Shown: positions 34,197 to 42,127 of the stretch, piece after piece
How the letters are laid out: each line of letters opens with the position of its first letter
Position numbering within the stretch: position 1 is the stretch's first letter
Origin: Magnetovibrio blakemorei
GTDB lineage: Bacteria > Pseudomonadota > Alphaproteobacteria > Rhodospirillales > Magnetovibrionaceae
Assembly (NCBI RefSeq): GCF_001746755.1
Contig: NZ_MCGG01000029.1
Coordinates: 1-64,000, forward strand
Reading direction: 5' to 3'
DNA: 64,000 nt
Notes under the pieces: model-generated
Told to the model about the DNA's origin: nothing
Databases searched by the model: none
The model's input: only the letters and a program-made list of their open reading frames with translations
Made by a program: the position numbers and the translations under genes

Positions 34197-34943
34197 TTAG
34201 ACCATGAACTCTTGCTGACCTTCGATCACTGGGCCGGGATGATCGGATTCCCGGTTCATATATGCGCCGCTGAGTGCATTGATGCCGCAAATGCGCGCAA
34301 CCTTGGCCAGTTCAGGGGTCGCGAGACCCAACACCCAAGTGGGCAGGCGGCGGTGTGAAGCGCGTTGGGCAAACAACTGAAAGACTTTGCCGGCCAATTT
34401 CAAATCCATGGGCTTGTCGAACAAATCCAAGGTTACGCCGCCATAGTTCAAGTTGGCGTAGGGGGTAAAGTCGGCTTGGGTTTTCTCCGGTTGGGCCAAC
34501 CACGTATCGAAGAAAGCCATCAGCGGAATGGTGATTTCGTCAAGCGTGTTGAGCGAAAGACTGGCTGGAAAGTCAATGATTTCCGGCACGATGAAGCTAC
34601 GTTCTTCGGTGCTGAGCATGCGCATGGTGTCGGTCACCACGCTAGCCGCTTCCGGTGTTGCCAAAGCGACCGAATTGATGCGCACCAGCAAACGGAACCG
34701 TTCTCCGGATGAAAACCGCAGATGCAGTGCCTCAAACGCTTGTTTAAGGTACCTGACTTGGCGCAGCATGGTCAGGTCCACGGTCTGCTGACGGATCAGC
34801 GGCGTAAAGCCGGGCAGTTCAACGCCGTTTTCATCGCGCAAAATGGGTTTGGCATAAAACAAGTCGACCCGGGTTTGGTCGGTTTGCCAAACAGGGCGAT
34901 AAACGGTGTCGAGTGTAGCGCCTGTGGGTTCTTTCACGATCAT
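34197..34943 (-). CDS. Conserved hypothetical protein, possibly a degenerate EAL domain
   Basis: A 248-residue soluble protein without signal or spans. TLDTVYRPVWQTDQ near the start, LLVRINSVAL in the middle, VTLDLFDKP and the ending LATPELAKVARICGINALSG have the spacing and flavour of EAL-domain beta-strands, but the EAL and metal-binding DDFG-type motifs are not present. If related to EAL it cannot cleave c-di-GMP and might bind a ligand or partner. This link is weak. An ATG at 34943 is used; no clear ribosome binding site is seen. Confidence 0.5.
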   Translation of the reverse strand: MIVKEPTGATLDTVYRPVWQTDQTRVDLFYAKPILRDENGVELPGFTPLIRQQTVDLTMLRQVRYLKQAFEALHLRFSSGERFRLLVRINSVALATPEAASVVTDTMRMLSTEERSFIVPEIIDFPASLSLNTLDEITIPLMAFFDTWLAQPEKTQADFTPYANLNYGGVTLDLFDKPMDLKLAGKVFQLFAQRASHRRLPTWVLGLATPELAKVARICGINALSGAYMNRESDHPGPVIEGQQEFMV

Positions 34944-35046
34944 GCCTATGTTATATGTGGTCGAAACGTTGAGGGTGAACCGTGTGTACAGCACAGGCCA
35001 CCACAAAAGCAATGATGACATTCCACGTTAAAAGCAGGAAACGACA

Positions 35047-35484
35047 ATGGTTGATCAAGATAATACCCGCCCAGAGACGGTTGAGGCCGGGGACGATGGC
35101 TTAAAAAGTGAGGCCAAGGTGTTCGCGACCATCGTACGCTATTTGGCGGAACGCTTGACTGACGTTGAACCCGATGTCGATCCCGGCGATTTAGCGCACA
35201 CTGGGGAGCTTTTTTTGGAACTGGCAGAAGCATTTGAAGCCACGGGCGGTTTTGAATTTGATCAAGATCAGGCCCTGCCGCTCTCGCATGCGTTTGCCAT
35301 GCTGGAGGGCGGTATGCGCATTTTGGCGGAACAAGCCGATGAATCAGGCCACACCAACGCTGCGGCTAAAATGGAATGGGCTGCGTTGAAGGCTCGCACC
35401 ATGACCGGGCAACTGGAAACCCATCACTTATCGGGATCGGGCGGCATTGTTGCGTTTGGCCTTGAGGATGGCGACGAGGCTTAA
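35047..35484 (+). CDS. Hypothetical acidic protein, 145 residues
   Basis: I do not recognise a family. The protein is strongly acidic, mostly helical by composition (LAERLTDVEPDVDPGDLAHT, LFLELAEAFEATGGFEFD) and ends in a Gly-rich and acidic tail. There is no signal peptide, span or Cys motif. AGGAA lies before the ATG. It stands between two leftward unknown genes, so it is probably a monocistronic unit. Confidence 0.6.
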   Translation: MVDQDNTRPETVEAGDDGLKSEAKVFATIVRYLAERLTDVEPDVDPGDLAHTGELFLELAEAFEATGGFEFDQDQALPLSHAFAMLEGGMRILAEQADESGHTNAAAKMEWAALKARTMTGQLETHHLSGSGGIVAFGLEDGDEA

Positions 35485-35500
35485 AGCGAGACCCAATTCG

Positions 35501-35917
35501 TCAGTCCATATATGCGAGTTTGCGCGATAACTGACGCAGTTCACGCCGTTCGAACTTTAAATCCTGGACATGATCGGGCTCACCCCCGGCTTCGATGGCT
35601 TTGTCCATGATGGCCATGATTTCGACAATGCTTTTGTGCGCGGCTTGGGCTTGTGCGGGCGTGGCGTCTTCGATCACCACGTCTTGGTCCATCATCATAT
35701 CGCTATAGGCATCCATGTCTTGTTCCGACAGTTGCGCCAATTCAGCATCAAGTGGTTGCCAAATATCGCCCCACACCTTGAGCAAGTCCGCTTGTGGGGG
35801 GGCAAGAGAGCCTGAGTCTTCCAAGTGGACCATCAGGCGTACAAATTGCCATACGGTGAAGCGCAGTTCCAAGGTGCAAGTTTCCTTTGCCGAGAGGGCC
35901 TTTTGATGATGAGGCAT
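35501..35917 (-). CDS. Hypothetical protein, 138 residues
   Basis: I do not recognise a family. From the ATG at 35917 the protein is soluble and helical with a Trp- and Leu-rich middle (RFTVWQFVRLMVHLEDSG, DLLKVWGDIWQPLDAEL) and a charged C-terminus (LKFERRELRQLSRKLAYMD). The ORF is open for 24 more codons upstream, but the shorter start looks more natural. It converges with the preceding acidic protein gene. Confidence 0.55.
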   Translation of the reverse strand: MPHHQKALSAKETCTLELRFTVWQFVRLMVHLEDSGSLAPPQADLLKVWGDIWQPLDAELAQLSEQDMDAYSDMMMDQDVVIEDATPAQAQAAHKSIVEIMAIMDKAIEAGGEPDHVQDLKFERRELRQLSRKLAYMD

Positions 35918-35969
35918 GCCACACTTTATAGCCTGCCCAGAATGTGTAAAGACGTTGTTTTGGGGGTGT

Positions 35970-37094
35970 TTAATTGGGGAGAAGCTCAAAGTCTGCCTTG
36001 GCGACGGATTTTGCGTTTATCAAAATTTCTATGTGCTGAAGGCCAGGATAATATCGCCGCGTGGTGATGTGCTTAAAGGTATGGCGCTTGGTGGCGCTCA
36101 GCGACGCACCGCCCTTTAAAACAATGTTTTTCCACTTAAAAACTTTTGCCGTCGTTTGGCCGTTGGCGCGCCGATGATGGATGGCGTAATCGATGATTAA
36201 GGCTTGCTCAGTCTTGATCTTGGACGTGATATCCAGCTCGAACGCCAAATCTTCGCCCATGCGCACATTGGGTGTGGTGGCGCTAAAGCGTAACACGTCG
36301 ATGTGGGCCGATTCATACCCCAACGCTTTGAATGCGCCCGGGTGTCCGTCTTTGATTAAGGTCCGCAAAGCATGGCGGATGAGGCGTTGACGATTTTTGT
36401 CGGCTTCAATCATCCAGGTCTGAGCTATGCTTGCGACCCGGTCGGGGTGATCTTTGGCGATATCGTTGAGGTTGTTGGCAACAGAGCGACGGACATATTC
36501 GGACGGATCGTCTTTGAGCTGCTCCAACAGGACAATGACCGCACTTGGGTCCTTAACAAAATCCTTCAGACGGAGCCCCCATGGCAGACGGGGGCGTGTG
36601 CCTTCGCTGACCAAACGACGCACATGGTCATGGTCATCCGTGACCCAAGTGCGAAGTGTTTCCAGAGTGAGCTGGGGATGATTGATCAAAAAAGGTCGAA
36701 TGGCGAATTCGGACGTCAGGCGTGAGGTCATGTCTTTTAGGGCGTTAAGGGACTTAGGGACGTCGGCCGGGGCTTGGCCGTGACGGGCAATGAATTCGGC
36801 CATGGACATAACGGGCCAGCCGCGAATGCCTTGTGGAGGAAGCTGTTGGTCTTCAGGGTTGGGGTCAAGGGCGCTGCAGAGGATGCGAACGGCGCGGGCA
36901 AAATCATGCGGTAGGTATTGCTCCAAGGCATCGGTGAGGCGTGATGCACGCTCTTTGAATTCAAGGCGTTCAAGCCCTTCTGTGGCAAAGGCGACAAAAG
37001 CTTCGCTGTCAAAGTTTCCCTCCACGCTGGCCAAGTGATCGGCCATGGTGCGGATAACGGAGACATTGAAGAGATTTTTGAAAGGTTCCGGCAT
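35970..37094 (-). CDS. DNA alkylation repair protein, AlkC/AlkD type
   Basis: HEAT-like-repeat DNA glycosylase family that removes alkylated bases. The helical repeats lie at residues 90-250, with DHDHVRRLVSEGTRPRLPWG and DDPSEYVRRSVANNLNDIAK as the hallmark repeats. A C-terminal region of about 100 residues (FELDITSKIKTEQALIIDYA, SLSATKRHTFKHITTRRYYPG) reads as a beta-sandwich, the Ig-like domain of AlkC. The length is 374 residues. It appears monocistronic. Enzymatic specificity (3-methylcytosine or 3-/7-alkylpurine) is not assignable. Confidence 0.8.
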   Translation of the reverse strand: MPEPFKNLFNVSVIRTMADHLASVEGNFDSEAFVAFATEGLERLEFKERASRLTDALEQYLPHDFARAVRILCSALDPNPEDQQLPPQGIRGWPVMSMAEFIARHGQAPADVPKSLNALKDMTSRLTSEFAIRPFLINHPQLTLETLRTWVTDDHDHVRRLVSEGTRPRLPWGLRLKDFVKDPSAVIVLLEQLKDDPSEYVRRSVANNLNDIAKDHPDRVASIAQTWMIEADKNRQRLIRHALRTLIKDGHPGAFKALGYESAHIDVLRFSATTPNVRMGEDLAFELDITSKIKTEQALIIDYAIHHRRANGQTTAKVFKWKNIVLKGGASLSATKRHTFKHITTRRYYPGLQHIEILINAKSVAKADFELLPN

Positions 37095-37219
37095 AAAGTG
37101 ATGGTAGGGCTCACCACTTCAAAAAAGAAGGGATAATATTCACCTCTCGTGCGTGATGTCATAAATGGTTCACGCTAAATTTGTATGACCACCATTGGTC
37201 TGGGATAGAGGTGATTTTC

Positions 37220-38221
37220 GTGAGCATCAAAATTGGCATTAACGGATTTGGGCGTATGGGTCGTCTGGCCCTGCGCGCAGGATGGCAGCGTGACGGGTTG
37301 GACTGGTTGCGCGTTAACGAGATCGGCACCGATGCAGATGGCGCGGCCCATTTGTTGACGTTTGATTCTGTCCATGGTCGCTGGGACCGGGAAGCATCTT
37401 TTGCCGACAATTCTATCTTAATTGATGATCGTGCGCTGGCCTACAGCTCAACGCCCGCCCTTGAAGACGGGCAATGGGGAGACTGCGACATCGTGCTGGA
37501 ATGCACCGGAAAATTTCGCAAGCCTGAACAGTTGCAATCCTATTTCGATCAAGGCGTCAAAAAAGTCATCGTCGCCGCTCCGGTTAAAGGTGATGCATTG
37601 AACATCGTTTATGGCGTCAACGATCATGAGTACGACCCCGCTCGCCACCACCTGGTGACGGCGGCCAGTTGCACCACCAACTGTCTGGCCCCGGTGGTTA
37701 AGGTCGTTCAAGAACAAATTAGCATCCGTCATGGCGTGATCACCACCATTCACGATGTCACCAACACCCAGGTGGTGGTGGATTTCCCCCATAAAGACAA
37801 ACGCCGGGCCCGTTCAAGCTTGATGAACTTGGTGCCGACCACCACAGGTTCGGCCACCGCCATCACTATGATTTACCCGGAACTGAAGGGTAAGCTCAAT
37901 GGCCATGCGGTGCGGGTGCCTTTGCTGAACGCATCGCTCACCGACTGTGTGTTTGAATTGAACCGCGAGGTTACGGCGGATGAAGTCAATCAGATGTTCA
38001 AAGAGGCTTCTGAGGGTGAACTGAAAGGCATTCTTGGTTTTGAAGATCGTCCCTTGGTGTCGACCGACTACGTGAATGATCCCCGCTCCTCCATCATCGA
38101 TGGGCCGTCGACGATGGTGGTCGATGGGACCCAGTTGAAGGTTCTGGCGTGGTACGACAACGAATGGGGTTACGTGAACCGTATGATTGATTTGGCAGCA
38201 AAAGTCGCTGCAGCTTTGTGA
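37220..38221 (+). CDS. Glyceraldehyde-3-phosphate dehydrogenase, ArsJ-associated-like subtype
   Basis: GAPDH family, cytoplasmic, NAD-dependent. [16 protein letters not shown] starts the Rossmann fold; the active-site Cys is in [10 protein letters not shown]. The segments [12 protein letters not shown] and [15 protein letters not shown] resemble the subtype that works with the ArsJ permease, where the enzyme makes 1-arseno-3-phosphoglycerate for export. No arsJ or arsR is in the window. The GTG at 37220 has AGAGGTG upstream, giving 333 residues. The gene runs into the PhoR-like kinase gene after eight bases, so it may be part of a phosphate-regulated unit. A glycolytic or gluconeogenic role remains possible. 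Confidence 0.85.
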   Translation: MSIKIGINGFGRMGRLALRAGWQRDGLDWLRVNEIGTDADGAAHLLTFDSVHGRWDREASFADNSILIDDRALAYSSTPALEDGQWGDCDIVLECTGKFRKPEQLQSYFDQGVKKVIVAAPVKGDALNIVYGVNDHEYDPARHHLVTAASCTTNCLAPVVKVVQEQISIRHGVITTIHDVTNTQVVVDFPHKDKRRARSSLMNLVPTTTGSATAITMIYPELKGKLNGHAVRVPLLNASLTDCVFELNREVTADEVNQMFKEASEGELKGILGFEDRPLVSTDYVNDPRSSIIDGPSTMVVDGTQLKVLAWYDNEWGYVNRMIDLAAKVAAAL

Positions 38222-38229
38222 GGGCGGAC

Positions 38230-39504
38230 ATGAATATGGACAGCCCCGATGGCCTTCGCGCGGTGACGAATGTGGACGAGCAGTCCCACGTGGGCGGATG
38301 GCGCGCCAAAACTGTCCGGGTGCTGAAGACTGTATTGGCCCGTCTGGATGTTGAACCCCAACCGCCATCCTTTGATCTGGTTGCGATGCAGACGGCAGCT
38401 ATGGGGCCCGCCGTATTACCCGTTCAGCCGCGCTCGAAGTATCCCGATATTTTGACCCGTACACTTGATGCATTGCACAGCCCCGTTGTCGTGGTTGGAC
38501 CGCGCCGGAACATTTCGCACGTCAATACAGAAGCCCGTGAACTGTTTGGTGACAAGATTGTGGGGCGCAATTTAGCGCTGTTCTTTCGTGAACCCATCGC
38601 CCTTGATATGCTCAATGAAGTGTTGAGCGAAGGCGGCACGCGCAGCCTGGAAGTCAATCTGGACGTGCCCATCCGTCGTCAATACAAGCTGGTCATTTCC
38701 CGTTTGTCTTTGGTGCCTTTAGAAACACCACACGCGGTTTTGGAATTTCAGGAAACGACCTTGATGAAGCGCACGGAATCCATGCGCTCCGAATTTGTCG
38801 CTAATGTCAGTCACGAATTGCGTTCGCCGTTGGCGACGTTGATTGGTTTTATCGAAACCATGCAATCGGGCTACTCAGAGACCGACCCTCAAGACCGGAA
38901 CGCACATATTCGTTTTTTAGGTATCATGGAAGGCGAAGCGCAACGCATGAGCCGCATGATCGACGATCTGTTGTCGTTGACGAATGTTGAATTGCGCGAA
39001 CACGAACGCCCCCGTGGGCAGGTGGATTTAAAAGGCCTGTTGCGCGAAGTTATCGACACATTGGTGGCGCGTGGCCGCCGTGCCGATGTGGAGATCGTGC
39101 TCAGTCTTCCAGACGTCGTGCCGTGTGTCTGCGGAGATCGCGATCAATTGATTCAGGTCTTTCATAACCTCATCGTCAACGCCGTGAAATATGGCGGCAA
39201 TGGTGGGCGCGTCGAGGTGAATGTGAAGGCGACGGAGAATGGCTTGCCCGATGGCGGGCACGGTGTGCAAATCGGCGTGCGCGACTTTGGTGACGGCATC
39301 GCGTCCGAACACATCCCCCGCCTGACGGAGCGCTTTTATCGCATCGACAAAGGTCGCTCGCGGGACATGGGCGGTACGGGGTTGGGGCTGGCCATCGTCA
39401 AGCACATCATCAACCGCCACCGGGGCCGCTTTCACATCGAAAGCGTATTGGGTGAAGGTTCCACGTTTACGGTGCGCCTACCCGCATACAAAGGTGGCGC
39501 GTGA
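38230..39504 (+). CDS. phoR: PhoR-like sensor histidine kinase without membrane segments
   Basis: PhoR autophosphorylates and signals to PhoB in phosphate starvation. The protein has a PAS-like sensor region (about 85-185), the His phosphorylation site in FVANVSHELRSPLATLIGF, and the ATPase domain with NLIVNAVKYGG, the GVRDFGDGIASEHIPRLTERF F-box and GGTGLGLAIVKHI. No hydrophobic membrane-spanning stretch is visible in its 424 residues, whereas PhoR usually has at least one. The start at ATG 38230 is supported by GAGGG; the stop of GAPDH is at 38221. phoB follows after 149 bases. Confidence 0.85.
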   Translation: MNMDSPDGLRAVTNVDEQSHVGGWRAKTVRVLKTVLARLDVEPQPPSFDLVAMQTAAMGPAVLPVQPRSKYPDILTRTLDALHSPVVVVGPRRNISHVNTEARELFGDKIVGRNLALFFREPIALDMLNEVLSEGGTRSLEVNLDVPIRRQYKLVISRLSLVPLETPHAVLEFQETTLMKRTESMRSEFVANVSHELRSPLATLIGFIETMQSGYSETDPQDRNAHIRFLGIMEGEAQRMSRMIDDLLSLTNVELREHERPRGQVDLKGLLREVIDTLVARGRRADVEIVLSLPDVVPCVCGDRDQLIQVFHNLIVNAVKYGGNGGRVEVNVKATENGLPDGGHGVQIGVRDFGDGIASEHIPRLTERFYRIDKGRSRDMGGTGLGLAIVKHIINRHRGRFHIESVLGEGSTFTVRLPAYKGGA

Positions 39505-39524
39505 ACCAAATGTGCTTACAGCAC

Positions 39525-39542
39525 GTGTCACGTATTCGTAAC
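39525..39542 (+). promoter_or_regulatory. Candidate PHO box upstream of phoB
   Basis: GTGTCAC-GTAT-TCGTAAC matches the PHO-box plan CTGTCAC-N4-CTGTAAC with several mismatches. It lies about 110 bp before the phoB start, in the space between phoR and phoB. This is only a candidate, as the pattern is loose. Confidence 0.35.
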
Positions 39543-39653
39543 AAAACAGACATGAAAGCGTAAGCCCTCAGCCATACAGTCGGGCGTAAGCGTTACCGAT
39601 TTCTATCGGTTCGCAAAACGTTATTGTTCGCTGTATCGCCAGAGGATCACCAC

Positions 39654-40343
39654 ATGCCGACCGTTCTCGTTGCTGAAGATGAACCGCCGTTATCCGAAGT
39701 CCTGACCTACAATTTGGGACGCGCCGGGTTTGACACACTTGTCGCCATGGATGGTAACGAAGCGCTCCAACAGGTTCAACAGAACCATCCCGATGTGCTG
39801 ATTTTGGATTGGATGATGCCTGGCATGTCGGGTATCGAGGTGTGTCAGAGCATTCGCAAATTGCCCGAAGTCAAAAGCCTTCCCATTTTGATGCTGACGG
39901 CGCGGGGCGATGAAATGGACCGCGTACAAGGTCTTGATGCTGGCGCGGACGATTATATGGTGAAGCCGTTTTCCCCTCGTGAACTGGTGGCCCGAGTGCG
40001 CGCTTTGTTGCGGCGTTCGCAACCCAGTGCAGATGATTCGATGTTGTTGTTTGGCGACATCAAACTCAACACCGTTCAACATAAAGTCACCGCTTATGAC
40101 AAAACCGTTAAACTCGGGCCCACGGAATATCGGTTGCTCAAGTTTTTGATGGAATGTCCGGGTCGGGTGTATTCGCGTGAAATCTTGCTGGATCGGGTGT
40201 GGTCCAACGGCGTACATGTGGAAAGCCGAACGGTTGACGTTCACATCCGTCGTCTACGTAAAGCGTTGTTGGATGCGGGCGGTGTCGATCCCATTCGCAC
40301 GGTGCGCGGTGCTGGCTATTCTTTGGACCAAGAAGCGCTTTAG
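39654..40343 (+). CDS. phoB: Phosphate regulon response regulator PhoB
   Basis: An OmpR-family regulator of 229 residues. The receiver domain has VAEDEPPLSEVL (acidic pocket), LILDWMMPGMSG with the phosphoacceptor Asp, and the conserved Lys in DDYMVKPFSPRELVAR. The C-terminal winged helix reads LGPTEYRLLKFLMECPGRVY and RTVDVHIRRLRKAL, the DNA-recognition helix and wing. The ATG at 39654 follows AGAGG. It is the partner of the upstream kinase. Confidence 0.92.
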   Translation: MPTVLVAEDEPPLSEVLTYNLGRAGFDTLVAMDGNEALQQVQQNHPDVLILDWMMPGMSGIEVCQSIRKLPEVKSLPILMLTARGDEMDRVQGLDAGADDYMVKPFSPRELVARVRALLRRSQPSADDSMLLFGDIKLNTVQHKVTAYDKTVKLGPTEYRLLKFLMECPGRVYSREILLDRVWSNGVHVESRTVDVHIRRLRKALLDAGGVDPIRTVRGAGYSLDQEAL

Positions 40344-40353
40344 CCTTCTGGTT

Positions 40354-40950
40354 TTAGCGTTCTGGCGATAACCTGATGGTGGCCAGAAAAGAGGACAGCG
40401 TATCAGCCAACTCACCGTTGTTGTCGATCATCACAACGTCGTCACCGCTGATGAGATATTCATGGGCGCGCTGAACGTGGAGTTTTATCTCTGCATTGCT
40501 TTCGCGTCCACGCGCTTTAAGGCGTTGGCTTAGCGTGTTTTCATCAACATTGATGTACAAAACCTTGACCGGCTTGAAGCGTGTGCGGGCGTCGTCCACC
40601 ACGGTGCGTGATACGGAGACGACAACGTTGCGTCCGCGTTCCAGGTGTTGTGCCACAGCTTTGGGCACGCCATAGCGGAGCTTGCGTTCCCGCCATTCCA
40701 ACAGCATGTCGCCGCGCGATAGCATGGTTTCAAACAATTCAGCAGACAGCGGGATGTGAGCATCACCCTGGATGTCTTCGGGTTGGGTGATGTAGAGGCG
40801 CGGAAATACGGTGCCCTCTTCGCCCAGTGATTTGGCGCGCGCCTCAGAAATAAGGCTGTTTTTACCCACTCCACTGGGGCCGATGACCAAAAACAAGGTG
40901 CCCCGGCGGGGCGTTTTAAAGGGGGAAAACACATTTGTATCGGTGGACAT
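40354..40950 (-). CDS. phnN: Ribose 1,5-bisphosphate phosphokinase
   Basis: PhnN phosphorylates ribose 1,5-bisphosphate to PRPP with ATP, and in phosphonate users it closes the C-P lyase pathway. It is a guanylate-kinase-like P-loop protein with Walker A GPSGVGKNSLI and the RERKLRYGVPKAVAQHL region; the C-terminus has ARGRESNAEIKLHVQRA. The length of 198 residues fits. No other phn gene is seen here, so it may serve PRPP synthesis, and its convergence with phoB fits phosphate control. Confidence 0.8.
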   Translation of the reverse strand: MSTDTNVFSPFKTPRRGTLFLVIGPSGVGKNSLISEARAKSLGEEGTVFPRLYITQPEDIQGDAHIPLSAELFETMLSRGDMLLEWRERKLRYGVPKAVAQHLERGRNVVVSVSRTVVDDARTRFKPVKVLYINVDENTLSQRLKARGRESNAEIKLHVQRAHEYLISGDDVVMIDNNGELADTLSSFLATIRLSPER

Positions 40951-41121
40951 CGTGTAACTCCCGGAGGGGGGTGAAAGTGGTCTTGGATCTTCAGTGAGTG
41001 TCTTGGCGATGGTCGAGCAAAACGGTATAACAATGAATTGTCATATTTATCATATATGGCTCTATCAAGGGTAAAGACGTGTGGCTACTATAGTGGCACG
41101 AAACGTATGCAATGGTAAGCC

Positions 41122-42117
41122 ATGTGGCCTGAAATTTTTTGGATTTTTATCGGGGTATTTCTGGGTGTTGTCTTCACACGTGGGGTCGCATATGTGCGCG
41201 CCAACCGCTTGGCAGCTCAGGGAGGCACTTCTGCAGATAAAGACAGGCATGAAGAAGAATTGGAGCGGTATCGGCGCAGTCAGGTCTTTGCCAACATCGG
41301 CACTTGGGACTGGTCGATCAAACCGGATATCTTGCACTGGTCCGATGAAATTTATCGCATGTTTGGCTATACGCCCGGTGAAGTGACGCCGTCCTATCAG
41401 CTGTTTATGCAATCCGTACATAAAGACGACCTTCAGCGTGTTCAAGCTGCGGAAAAAGCTTGTCTGGAGGATAAAGAACCACACGATATTGAATACCGCG
41501 TGGTGTGGCCCGACGGCACCGTAAGGTGGTTGCGTGAGACCGGGGACGTGTTGTTCGATGCGGCGGGGGAGGCCGTGCAGTTTACCGGCGTGGTTCGAGA
41601 TGTCACGACCAGCAAAATGAAGATGGATCACATTCGCCATCTTGCTCATTTTGATGGACTGACGGGCCTTGCCAACCGGGAGTTTTTCCGCGCCCATTTG
41701 AAAGAGGCTCTGGACCGGGCTGACCGACATGGTTCGATGGTTGCATTGGTGTTCATGGATCTGAACAAATTCAAACCGATCAACGATACCCATGGGCACG
41801 CCTATGGTGATCAGGTGTTGATGGCCGTTTCACAAAACATGAAGCTTGCGATCCGCAGCGTCGATCAAATCGCCCGCGTTGGCGGCGATGAGTTTGTGGC
41901 GACCTTGGAAGATATCAAGTCTGCTGAAGAAGCCCTCGCCGTTGCGGATAAACTGCGGAACCTTTTCAGCGCGCCGATGATTGTGGGAGGGCGCAGCGTC
42001 GATCTTGGCATCAGCATCGGCATCAGTCTCTATCCCCATGACGCACGCGACATCGAAGAACTGATCCACATTGCTGATATGGCCATGTATCGGGAAAAAC
42101 AAACTCGGCCGCGTTAG
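41122..42117 (+). CDS. Membrane-anchored PAS-GGDEF diguanylate cyclase
   Basis: It makes c-di-GMP. One N-terminal membrane segment (FWIFIGVFLGVVFTRGVAYV), a PAS domain at about residues 40-160 (IGTWDWSIKPDILHWSDEIY, YRVVWPDGTVRWLRETGDV, VVRDVTTSKM), and a GGDEF domain at about 175-330 with LTGLANREFFR, FMDLNKFKPINDTHGH, an intact active site ARVGGDEFVA and the ending HIADMAMYREKQ. No Asp-rich inhibitory motif was obvious. It stands alone, divergent from phnN. Confidence 0.92.
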   Translation: MWPEIFWIFIGVFLGVVFTRGVAYVRANRLAAQGGTSADKDRHEEELERYRRSQVFANIGTWDWSIKPDILHWSDEIYRMFGYTPGEVTPSYQLFMQSVHKDDLQRVQAAEKACLEDKEPHDIEYRVVWPDGTVRWLRETGDVLFDAAGEAVQFTGVVRDVTTSKMKMDHIRHLAHFDGLTGLANREFFRAHLKEALDRADRHGSMVALVFMDLNKFKPINDTHGHAYGDQVLMAVSQNMKLAIRSVDQIARVGGDEFVATLEDIKSAEEALAVADKLRNLFSAPMIVGGRSVDLGISIGISLYPHDARDIEELIHIADMAMYREKQTRPR

Positions 42118-42127
42118 GGTCTTGACC

